Below are positions 1 to 5,698 of a stretch of 8,905 nt of DNA, piece after piece. Both the position numbers and the translations under genes were made by a program. The notes beneath the pieces were generated by a model. It made no database searches, was not told the origin of the DNA, and saw only the letters and a program-made list of their open reading frames with translations. The DNA is from Acidobacteriota bacterium (GTDB lineage: Bacteria; Acidobacteriota; Terriglobia; Acidiferrales; UBA7541), in NCBI GenBank assembly GCA_003224075.1, contig QHYF01000190.1, positions 1-8,905 of the forward strand, read 5' to 3'. How positions within the stretch are numbered: the first letter of the stretch is position 1; every line of letters starts with the position of its first letter.

Positions 1-1
1 C

Positions 2-406
2 ATCGTGCGCGCCTCCGCCGGATGGGGCAAAATCACCGTGCTCGAAGAACTTCGCGCGGACCTCGGCATCAGCCACGACCACATCATCTACATGGGCGAC
101 GGCAGTTCCGACCTGCCCGTTATGATGCACATCAATCAGTACGACGGTCTGACCATCGCCGTTTCGGAGGCCAAGTTCATCACGCGCGTCGCCAAGCGCA
201 CCGTGCTCAGCGACAACGCCATGAGCGTCCTGGTCCCTGTGCTCGAAAAAGTCATGCGCTGGGACTCCGCCAAGATCCGGCGCTTCTTCGCCTCCTACGG
301 GCTGACTCTGCTCGAATGGGAAAAGGTGCGCACCGACATGCTCACCATTCAGGACTCCACCGAAGCCCTGGTGGCAGCGCCCGTGCCCCAGGTCAACGCC
401 CAATAA
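2..406 (+). CDS. HAD-family phosphatase, C-terminal part (5' end outside window)
   Basis: This is the last 134 codons of a gene that enters from the left edge; the frame is open from base 2 and stops with TAA at 404-406. The visible part carries a lysine in SAGWGK (probable HAD motif III) and GDGSSDLPVM (motif IV, Mg-binding acidic residues), spaced as in haloacid-dehalogenase-type phosphatases. The nucleophile motif DxDx(T/V) must lie upstream and cannot be seen. After motif IV come the short segment IAVSEAKFI and a helical tail of about 80 residues. HAD enzymes of this type hydrolyse phosphate esters in the cytoplasm; phosphoserine-phosphatase-like members share this motif IV, but the substrate cannot be read from this fragment. 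An in-frame GTG at 5 is internal, not a start. The gene ends 16 bases before a strong terminator, so it closes its transcription unit. Confidence 0.8.
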   Translation: MVRASAGWGKITVLEELRADLGISHDHIIYMGDGSSDLPVMMHINQYDGLTIAVSEAKFITRVAKRTVLSDNAMSVLVPVLEKVMRWDSAKIRRFFASYGLTLLEWEKVRTDMLTIQDSTEALVAAPVPQVNAQ

Positions 407-422
407 CCGCCTTTAGCTTGTG

Positions 423-454
423 AAAGGGCGGACTTTGGTCTGCCCTTTCTTTTT
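423..454 (+). terminator. Rho-independent terminator after the HAD gene
   Basis: A 10-bp stem AAAGGGCGGA (423-432) pairs with TCTGCCCTTT (439-448) with one G-U pair, closing the 6-base loop CTTTGG. It is followed by CTTTTT (449-454), the U-tract of an intrinsic terminator. It lies 16 bases after the HAD stop codon and separates that gene from the phosphofructokinase unit. Confidence 0.85.
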
Positions 455-512
455 GCATCTCTTAACAAATATTTTGATTCATGCATCCCAAAGCCAATCA
501 GCGCTTCGCCCC

Positions 513-541
513 TTCCCAAAATCGGTTCCTCAGGCGATAAT
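513..541 (+). promoter_or_regulatory. Candidate sigma-70-type promoter for the phosphofructokinase/xylulokinase unit
   Basis: TTCCCA (513-518, 4 of 6 matches to TTGACA) is followed after exactly 17 bases by GATAAT (536-541, 5 of 6 matches to TATAAT). Transcription would start near 548, giving a leader of about 34 bases before the ATG at 582. The site lies downstream of the HAD terminator, where a new promoter is expected. The -35 match is modest, so this remains a prediction. Confidence 0.35.
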
Positions 542-581
542 TTTCCGCTCGGCATGCCGCAAAAAGGCGATTCTAAGAGTC

Positions 582-1790
582 ATGGCTAACGTCAAGACCA
601 AGAAAGGTGTCATCGGCATTCTCACGGGAGGCGGCGACGTTCCCGGTCTCAACCCCGCCATCCGTGGTGTTACGCTCCGCGCGCTTCGTGAAGGCTTCGA
701 CGTCATCGGCATTCGCCACGGCTGGGCCGGCCTCGTCGACATGGTTCGCGATAAGGATTTCGACAACTCCGATAATTTCCTCCTCCTTGACGAAGAAATC
801 GTTGATCGTACTGGCCGCACCGGCGGCACGTTCCTTCATTCTTCCCGCACGAATCCAGGACGAGTCAGCAAATCCAATGTCCCTGCTCACCTCAAAGACA
901 AGTTCACGGCGGACAAAAACGACCTTACGGCGGAAGTCTTGAAGAATCTCGCTTGGCTCGGCATCGATATGCTCATCCCCATCGGGGGAGACGACACGCT
1001 CAGTTACGGGGTGCGGCTTCACAAGGAAGGTTTCCGCGTCATTGCCATCCCTAAGACGATGGACAATGACGTCCCCGGCACCGACTACTGCATTGGTTTC
1101 AGCACTTGCATCACGCGCACTCTCCAACTCGTCAACAGCCTCCGCACATCGGCTGGCTCTCATGAACGGTTCATGGTTCTCGAAGTCTTCGGGCGGTATG
1201 CCGGTTTCACGGCCATGCTCCCCACGATGGCGGGCGCCGCCAATCGCTGCGTCATCCCGGAATACAAATTCAACATCGAACACCTCACGCAGCTCCTCGT
1301 AGAGGATCGCCGGAAAAATCCCAGCCGCTACTCCACCGTCCTCGTTTCCGAAGGCGCCATGTTCGAGGGCGGAGAAATGGTTTTCGAGAGCAACGCCGCG
1401 GATGCCTTTGGCCACAAAAAACTTGGCGGCATTGGCGATCTGGTCTCCGAAAAAGTGAAAGAGCTGTCGGCGAAGTTCAACAACGGGAAGCAGATCGACG
1501 TCGTCAATCAAAAACTGGGGTATTTGGTTCGCTGCGGGGATCCCGACGCCATCGATTCCATCGCCCCCACGGCATTTGGCAACATCGCCCTCGATCTCCT
1601 CTTGAAGGGCGTCCACGGCCGCCTGGTTGTTCTGAAGAACGGCCGTTACGACGACGTGCCCATCGAAACGGTCACCTCAACCAAGAAGGTCGTCAACGTC
1701 AAGGAATACTACAATACCGAGCGCCTTCGTCCGCATTACGCCAGCTTCGAAAAGAAGCCCCTCTTCATCATGGCCGGCGACATGGGATAG
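582..1790 (+). CDS. Diphosphate-dependent phosphofructokinase (PPi-PFK type, 402 aa)
   Basis: This protein interconverts fructose 6-phosphate and fructose 1,6-bisphosphate in the cytoplasm. In order it has the phosphoryl-donor loop ILTGGGDVPGLN (residues 13-24), GGTFLHSSR (81-89), GGDD (135-138), the catalytic PKTMDND (157-163), MVLEVFGRYAG (198-208), IPE (225-227) and LGYLVRCGDPDAID (312-325). Donor choice in this family follows two positions: ATP enzymes such as E. coli PfkA have Gly at the last residue of GGD(G) and Gly in PGTIDND, whereas PPi enzymes have Asp and Lys. Here both are the PPi type (Asp138 and Lys158), so PPi is the likely donor and the reaction would be reversible. About 400 residues fits the longer PPi-type members. 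ATG at 582 is chosen because it directly precedes the conserved N-terminus; the frame is open upstream to 420 but that extension looks unlike protein and runs back to the terminator. The SD is weak (AAGAG, very close). The xylulokinase follows in the same frame after TAG. Confidence 0.9.
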   Translation: MANVKTKKGVIGILTGGGDVPGLNPAIRGVTLRALREGFDVIGIRHGWAGLVDMVRDKDFDNSDNFLLLDEEIVDRTGRTGGTFLHSSRTNPGRVSKSNVPAHLKDKFTADKNDLTAEVLKNLAWLGIDMLIPIGGDDTLSYGVRLHKEGFRVIAIPKTMDNDVPGTDYCIGFSTCITRTLQLVNSLRTSAGSHERFMVLEVFGRYAGFTAMLPTMAGAANRCVIPEYKFNIEHLTQLLVEDRRKNPSRYSTVLVSEGAMFEGGEMVFESNAADAFGHKKLGGIGDLVSEKVKELSAKFNNGKQIDVVNQKLGYLVRCGDPDAIDSIAPTAFGNIALDLLLKGVHGRLVVLKNGRYDDVPIETVTSTKKVVNVKEYYNTERLRPHYASFEKKPLFIMAGDMG

Positions 1791-1830
1791 TCTCTCTCCC
1801 GTATTTTCCCGCAGCGAACTCCGGCTGTCG

Positions 1831-1844
1831 AGGGAGGCTCTATC
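1831..1844 (+). promoter_or_regulatory. Ribosome binding site that points to an ATC start for the xylulokinase
   Basis: AGGGAGG (1831-1837) is a good Shine-Dalgarno match, and 4 bases later comes ATC (1842-1844), the codon just before the conserved HVLGIDVGT sequence. All 33 codons from the preceding TAG (1788-1790) up to 1890 were read, and none is ATG, GTG, TTG or CTG. The position of this SD is the main reason for setting the start at 1842. Spacing of 4 is slightly short but workable. Confidence 0.6.
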
Positions 1845-3341
1845 CACGTACTCGGCATCGACGTTGGTACCGGCGGGACTCGCGCCCTCGTGACGGATGA
1901 AAGCGGCCGTGTCGTCTCTTCCGCCACGGAAGATCATCAACCCTTCTCCTCGCCGCAGATCGGCTGGGCCGAGCAGCACCCGGAGGACTGGTGGCGCGCC
2001 TGCTGCCTCGCCATTCGCAAGGCACTCGTAAGCGCCAACTTGTCCGGGAAAGACATCGCCTGCGTCGGCTTCTCCGGCCAGATGCACGGGGCGGTCATGC
2101 TCGACGAGCAGGGAAGTGTCGTGCGTCCCGCGCTGATCTGGTGCGACGTCCGCACCGAAAAGGAATGCCTTGATCTCACTGCGAAAATCGGCCGGGAACA
2201 ATTGATTCAGCTCACCTGCAATCCGGCCCTTCCCAATTTCACGCTTACAAAGCTGCTTTGGGTCCGCGAAAACGAACCTGAAAACTGGAAGCGCGTCCGC
2301 TCCGTGTTGCTCCCGAAGGACTACGTCCGCTTGCGCCTCACCGGCGAGCGCGCCACGGACGTGGCCGACGCTTCCGGCACGCTGCTCCTCGACGTGGCCC
2401 ATCGCCGCTGGTCGCGCGAAATGTTGCAGGCTGCCGAGCTCGACGAGGGATCCTTGCCAGGCTTGTTCGAATCTCCCGAGGTCTGCGGAAAACTTTCTTC
2501 CACTGGCGCTGCGGAAACTGGTCTGAAAGTCGGCACTCCGGTTGTGGCTGGCGCAGGTGACCAGGCCGCTGGTGCCACCGGCATGGGCATCGTCGCACCC
2601 GGAACCGTCAGCGCCACCATCGGCACCTCCGGCGTCGTCTTTGCCGCCACGGATCGGCCCGCGCTTGATCCCCAAGGCCGAGTTCACACCTTCTGCCATG
2701 CCATATCTGGCCGCTGGCACGTCATGGGCGTAACGCAGGCCGCGGGGCTCTCTTTGCGCTGGTTCCGCGACACGTTCGCAATGGATTCGAGCGGCGCGCG
2801 AGAATCCTACGACCGCCTCACCGAAGAAGCCGCCAAAATTTCCCCTGGTTCCGACGGCCTCTTGTGGACACCCTATCTGATGGGCGAACGCACTCCGCAC
2901 CTTGATGCAAATGCTCGCGCCGCCCTCGTCGGCCTCACCGCCTCGCACACGCGCGCGCATATCGTTCGCGCCATCCTCGAAGGCGTGGCCTTCAGCCTGC
3001 GCGACACCTTCACGATCTTTCAGGAAATGAACGTGCCCGTAAAAAACATCCGCCTCGGCGGTGGTGGCGCTCGATCTCCGCTGTGGCGGCAGATCCAGGC
3101 CGACGTCTACGGCCACCCAGTTGAAATTGTCGAAGCCGAAGAAGGCGCCGCCTACGGCGCTGCCCTCCTTGCCGCTGTCGGCGCGCACATCTGGTCGTCC
3201 GTTGATGCGGCCTGCTCCGCCGCCGTGCGTGTCGCCTCCCGCGTCATCCCGCAACCCGCCGCCGTCGCCACCCTCAACGTCAGCTATTCCGCTTACCGCC
3301 GCATCTATCCCGCAACAAAGGAGCTTTTCAACCCCCACTGA
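1842..3341 (+). CDS. xylB: Xylulokinase, FGGY carbohydrate kinase family (499 aa from an ATC start)
   Basis: It probably phosphorylates D-xylulose with ATP to xylulose 5-phosphate, feeding the pentose phosphate pathway in the cytoplasm. Numbering from the ATC at 1842, GIDVGTGGT (residues 5-13) is the first phosphate-binding loop with the conserved Asp7. GFSGQMHG (76-83) carries the QMHG substrate signature typical of xylulokinases, and CDVRT (101-105) is the next sugar-site element. GAGDQAAGATGMG (237-249) holds the likely catalytic base Asp240, GTSG (261-264) belongs to the nucleotide site, and LEGVAFSLRD plus GGGGARSPLWRQI form the C-terminal ATPase-fold region. The length matches the usual 480-500 residues. 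The first ordinary start in frame is GTG at 1890, but using it would remove the phosphate loop. The gene begins 51 bases after the phosphofructokinase stop and is probably co-transcribed. A related FGGY substrate cannot be fully excluded, though QMHG favours xylulose. Confidence 0.88.
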   Translation: MHVLGIDVGTGGTRALVTDESGRVVSSATEDHQPFSSPQIGWAEQHPEDWWRACCLAIRKALVSANLSGKDIACVGFSGQMHGAVMLDEQGSVVRPALIWCDVRTEKECLDLTAKIGREQLIQLTCNPALPNFTLTKLLWVRENEPENWKRVRSVLLPKDYVRLRLTGERATDVADASGTLLLDVAHRRWSREMLQAAELDEGSLPGLFESPEVCGKLSSTGAAETGLKVGTPVVAGAGDQAAGATGMGIVAPGTVSATIGTSGVVFAATDRPALDPQGRVHTFCHAISGRWHVMGVTQAAGLSLRWFRDTFAMDSSGARESYDRLTEEAAKISPGSDGLLWTPYLMGERTPHLDANARAALVGLTASHTRAHIVRAILEGVAFSLRDTFTIFQEMNVPVKNIRLGGGGARSPLWRQIQADVYGHPVEIVEAEEGAAYGAALLAAVGAHIWSSVDAACSAAVRVASRVIPQPAAVATLNVSYSAYRRIYPATKELFNPH

Positions 3342-3397
3342 ATGGGATGTCCTGTCTTCCCCCGACTGCACGGGGCTCTTTCCCGAGGGGAGCACAC

Positions 3398-3421
3398 AAA
3401 AAGCAGAGGCGGCCGGTCCGC
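3398..3421 (-). terminator. Weak terminator-like hairpin for the 88-aa membrane protein gene
   Basis: On the minus strand, GCGG (3421-3418) pairs with CCGC (3412-3409) over a 5-base loop, and a TTTTT run (3402-3398) follows after 6 bases. It lies just past the minus-strand stop codon (3431-3429). The stem is only 4 bp, so support is poor. A second small hairpin, CCCCG/CGGGG at 3360-3375, lies between the converging gene ends but has no T-run. Confidence 0.22.
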
Positions 3422-3428
3422 TAACGGT

Positions 3429-3695
3429 TCAGTGGAAATACCGCGTGAAGGAATAAAACGCGACCAGAAATACGGTGACCAATACCACGGCGGAATTCCT
3501 CACGCGGTTCGGCTCTTTCTTTTTTTCCAGCATGTCAGCGATCGCGGAGCTAAGGAAAAAAACTTGCAGCCCCGTGAGGATGCTCGCGGCAGCTTCCACA
3601 AGCGCAAGCTCATGAAACAGCGCCACAACAAAAATCGCGCCGCTGATCGCCGAGGCCGCCAAGCTCATCAGCACGGTGAGCACGTGTCGATTCAT
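3429..3695 (-). CDS. Small hydrophobic membrane protein, 88 aa, function unknown
   Basis: I do not recognise a named family. The protein starts MNRHVLTVLM and has about three hydrophobic stretches: roughly residues 5-30, 33-54 and 68-85. The last two are separated by a charged turn (EKKKEPNRVR, about 57-66), and the protein ends in SFTRYFH. This pattern fits a small inner-membrane protein with the basic turn in the cytoplasm. The start is supported by AAGGA (positions 3706-3702 on this strand) 6 bases before the ATG. The same frame stays open far upstream across the aldo/keto reductase on the other strand, but that part is a GC-driven shadow. The gene faces away from the reductase gene and converges on the xylulokinase. 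A -10-like box and a perfect dyad lie just upstream, so it may be regulated. No partner or role can be assigned. Confidence 0.68.
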   Translation of the reverse strand: MNRHVLTVLMSLAASAISGAIFVVALFHELALVEAAASILTGLQVFFLSSAIADMLEKKKEPNRVRNSAVVLVTVFLVAFYSFTRYFH

Positions 3696-3710
3696 CGTCC
3701 ATCCTTGACT

Positions 3711-3752
3711 TGCTCTGGCCGCATTATCCCACTTTTCTGCAGGGCCAGAGCA
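3711..3752. promoter_or_regulatory. Perfect 10-bp inverted repeat, candidate operator between divergent genes
   Basis: TGCTCTGGCC (3711-3720) and GGCCAGAGCA (3743-3752) are exact reverse complements separated by 22 bases. Centre-to-centre distance is 32 bases, about three helical turns, as for two half-sites on one DNA face. The arms flank a minus-strand -10-like box (3728-3723). The left arm ends just before the SD of the 88-aa gene, so an RNA hairpin overlapping the leader is the alternative reading. No T-run follows on either strand, so a terminator is unlikely. Confidence 0.45.
3723..3728 (-). promoter_or_regulatory. Candidate -10 box for the 88-aa membrane protein gene
   Basis: Minus-strand GATAAT matches TATAAT at 5 of 6 positions. 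Transcription would start near 3716, giving a leader of about 20 bases that includes the AAGGA ribosome site and the ATG at 3695. No good -35 is seen at 16-18 bases, which would suit an activated promoter or mean that the box is accidental. Confidence 0.35.
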
Positions 3753-3899
3753 GCGCGGATTGGCGCGCCATCTTTGCGCTGCGTTTTTCTGCGCGCATTT
3801 TGATTGTGGCAAAGGACGCGCATTGGCGCTGGCGACAGAGCTTGTATCTGATGGGGCGCACTCTTCATCCAATGGGGTGAAAGCGGCGAGGTGAGATTC

Positions 3900-4889
3900 A
3901 TGCAACAACGTCAACTGGGAAAGAATGGACCACGCATTTCCGCGATGGGATTGGGCTGCATGGGCATGTCGGAGTTCTACGGCAGCCGGGACGACAACGA
4001 ATCGATCGCCACGATTCATCGCGCGATCGAGCTGGGCATCACGTTTCTCGATACCGCCGACGTTTACGGCTACGGCGACAACGAAGTGCTGGTGGGGAAA
4101 GCGATACGCGACCGCCGCGACAAAGTTTTTCTGGCCACCAAATTCGGAATTGTGCGCGACAAGACGAATCCATCCGTGCGCGGCGTCAGCGGGCGCCCGG
4201 AGTACGTGCGCGAGTGCTGCGAAGCCAGCCTGAAAAGGTTGAACGTGGAAAGAATCGATCTGTATTACCAGCACCGCGTTGATCCGAACGTGCCGATCGA
4301 AGAAACCGTCGGCGCCATGGCCGGACTGGTGAAAGCCGGGAAAGTCCGCTATCTCGGATTGTCCGAGGCGTCCGCCAGCACCATCCGCCGCGCCCATAAA
4401 GTGCATCCGATCGCCGCGCTGCAAACCGAGTATTCGCTGTGGACGCGCGATCCCGAAGATGAAATTCTGGCCGCGACGCGCGAATTGGGAATCGCGTTCG
4501 TCGCGTACAGCCTGCTCGGCCGCGGGTTTTTGACCGGGCAGATCAAGCGCTTCGAAGATTTTGCCCCCGATGATTACCGGAGATTCTCGCCGCGCTTCCA
4601 GGGCGAAAATTTTCAGAAGAACCTCGATCTTGTCGCCCGCGTGGAAGAGATTGCAAAAGAAAAGAAATGCACGCCGGGGCAACTCGCGCTGGCGTGGCTG
4701 CTGGCGCAGGGCAAGGACATTATTCCGATTCCGGGGACGAAGCGGCGGAAGTATCTCGAGGAAAATGCCGGCGCGCTGAAGATAAAACTCACGAAGGATG
4801 ATTTGCGCCGCATCGATGAAGTCGCGCCGCACGGTGCGGCGGCGGGTGAGCGATACCCCGAGCACATGATGCAGCTAGTGGGGCGGTGA
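3900..4889 (+). CDS. Aldo/keto reductase, YakC-like (329 aa)
   Basis: A cytoplasmic NADPH-dependent oxidoreductase of the aldo/keto reductase superfamily, a TIM barrel that reduces aldehydes and ketones. It opens with RQLGKNGPRISAMGLGCMGM, typical of this branch. The catalytic tetrad is complete: Asp51 in FLDTADVYG, Tyr56, Lys81 in LATKFG and His125 in YYQHRVD. GLSEAS (153-158) and the C-terminal PIPGTKRRKYLEENAGAL (276-293) belong to the substrate/cofactor site, the latter being the NADP-binding region. The full length and the ending GERYPEHM fit the AKR13 (YakC) type; the physiological substrate is unknown. Start choice: an in-frame GTG at 3891 lies inside GAGGTGA (3888-3894), which is an excellent Shine-Dalgarno sequence 5 bases before ATG 3900, so ATG 3900 is the real start. 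The gene stands alone, divergent from the 88-aa protein gene. Confidence 0.9.
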   Translation: MQQRQLGKNGPRISAMGLGCMGMSEFYGSRDDNESIATIHRAIELGITFLDTADVYGYGDNEVLVGKAIRDRRDKVFLATKFGIVRDKTNPSVRGVSGRPEYVRECCEASLKRLNVERIDLYYQHRVDPNVPIEETVGAMAGLVKAGKVRYLGLSEASASTIRRAHKVHPIAALQTEYSLWTRDPEDEILAATRELGIAFVAYSLLGRGFLTGQIKRFEDFAPDDYRRFSPRFQGENFQKNLDLVARVEEIAKEKKCTPGQLALAWLLAQGKDIIPIPGTKRRKYLEENAGALKIKLTKDDLRRIDEVAPHGAAAGERYPEHMMQLVGR

Positions 4890-4967
4890 CGGCCTGTTCC
4901 AACTTGAGAATCCGTCAGCCTGTAACGCCGATCAAGTCGCTTCGCCTCTCCCTCGGATCCACACTTT

Positions 4968-5000
4968 GCTTCACTAACTCCGGCCGCGGTAAAGTGAAGC
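4968..5000. promoter_or_regulatory. 8-bp inverted repeat between the reductase and methyltransferase genes (terminator or operator)
   Basis: GCTTCACT (4968-4975) pairs perfectly with AGTGAAGC (4993-5000) across 17 bases, inside which CCG/CGG can pair further. A TTTTT run (5009-5013) begins 8 bases after the stem, so it could be a weak terminator for the reductase gene; the gap is longer than usual. CACTTT (4962-4967) can compete for AAAGTG (4991-4996). It also lies just upstream of the methyltransferase start, so a regulatory site is possible. The rest of 4890-5025 shows nothing clear. Confidence 0.4.
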
Positions 5001-5025
5001 GCTGTCAATTTTTCATGAGCTCTCG

Positions 5026-5588
5026 ATGAATCGTCTGGAGAACTGGTTTTGCGCGACGTCGTATGGCGTTATGTGACGCGGAGGCAGGTTCTACCGTGGA
5101 TTTTGCAAGGCTCGGAGCTTGGCGAGCACGTGCTGGAGTTAGGCGCGGGGCTTGGTGCGGCGACCGAAGAATTGAAGCGGCGCGCGGCGCGTGTAACCAG
5201 TCTCGAGTACGATCACGCGTTCGCGATGAGGCTGGGAGCGCGTGTCGGTGGCCAGAATGCGGCGGTGATTCAGGGGGATGCCGCGACGCTGCCCTTTCCA
5301 GACACCACATTTTCCTCGGCGATTGCGATTCTGATGCTTCACCATTTGCAGGCCAGCGAGCAGCAGGACAAGACTTTTGCGGAGGTTTATCGCGTGCTGC
5401 GGCCGGGCGGCGTGTTTCTGGCGTTCGAGATTCCAGATGGATGGTTCAATCGGGTCATCCACACGAAGAGCACTTTCGTGCCTGTCCAGCCGGCGTCGGC
5501 ATTCGCGAGGCTGACGGCGGCGGGATTTTCGCGGGTGACCGTCGATTCTCAGCGCGGCGGCTTTCGAATCCGAGCCTTCCGCGCGTGA
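5026..5588 (+). CDS. Class I SAM-dependent methyltransferase with an apparent frameshift near its start
   Basis: A Rossmann-fold methyltransferase that transfers a methyl group from S-adenosylmethionine; the acceptor is unknown. The main frame, readable from TTG 5049 (179 codons), has VLELGAGLG (motif I, residues 28-36 counted from TTG), the acidic SLEYD that binds the SAM ribose (51-55), GDAATLPF (76-83, adenine contact), and RVLRPGGVF (115-123), followed by a C-terminal ASAFARLTAAGFSRV segment. ATG 5026 lies in another frame and encodes MNRLENWFCATS before reaching TGA at 5074. From memory this resembles the N-terminus of such proteins and would join smoothly to WRYVTRRQVLPW in the main frame if one base were restored near 5062. 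So the gene is either frameshifted by a one-base deletion, affected by a sequence error, recoded, or starts at TTG 5049. No strong SD precedes either start. It stands alone between the reductase and the convergent protease. Confidence 0.78.
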
Positions 5589-5698
5589 GAGCCAGGCGGT
5601 TCGAACAGCATTGAAAAACAGTTCGTAATTGCGGACTAGCGGCTTGCTTTTCCGAAGAATTGAGCAGGTCGAAAACCGGATTACTGGCTGGAAACGAG
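5589..5698. other. Convergent intergenic gap without a recognisable feature
   Basis: This 110-base gap lies between the ends of the methyltransferase (plus) and protease (minus) genes. I looked for an intrinsic terminator on both strands and found none convincing; a 5-bp CGAAC/GTTCG pairing and isolated T-runs are too weak to call. Termination here may depend on Rho. Confidence 0.5.

Noticed and set aside
573..1616. Long minus-strand frame (347 codons) opposite the phosphofructokinase gene
   Set aside because: It is fully antisense to a gene with intact catalytic motifs. Such frames arise from GC-rich codon use, and the protein shows no recognisable domain.
1677..3395. Minus-strand frame of 572 codons opposite the xylulokinase gene
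   Set aside because: Antisense shadow of a well-supported FGGY kinase, rich in Gly/Ala/Arg/Asp without any motif or ribosome site.
3705..3727. TTGACT as a -35 of a plus-strand promoter for the reductase gene
   Set aside because: No acceptable -10 at 16-18 bases, and the site lies almost 200 bases from the start; TTGACT overlaps the minus-strand ribosome site.
3342..3803. Plus-strand frame of 153 codons starting right after the xylulokinase stop (TGAATG)
   Set aside because: The coupled start is tempting, but the product is Arg/His/Lys-rich without domains and lies opposite the better-supported 88-aa membrane protein gene.
3696..4865. Upstream part of the minus-strand 478-codon frame
   Set aside because: Shadow of the aldo/keto reductase and the intergenic region; the real gene begins at 3695, where a ribosome site precedes an ATG.
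5063..5614. Plus-strand frame of 183 codons overlapping the methyltransferase gene
   Set aside because: Lacks the methyltransferase motifs, which are in another frame; composition typical of an out-of-frame reading.
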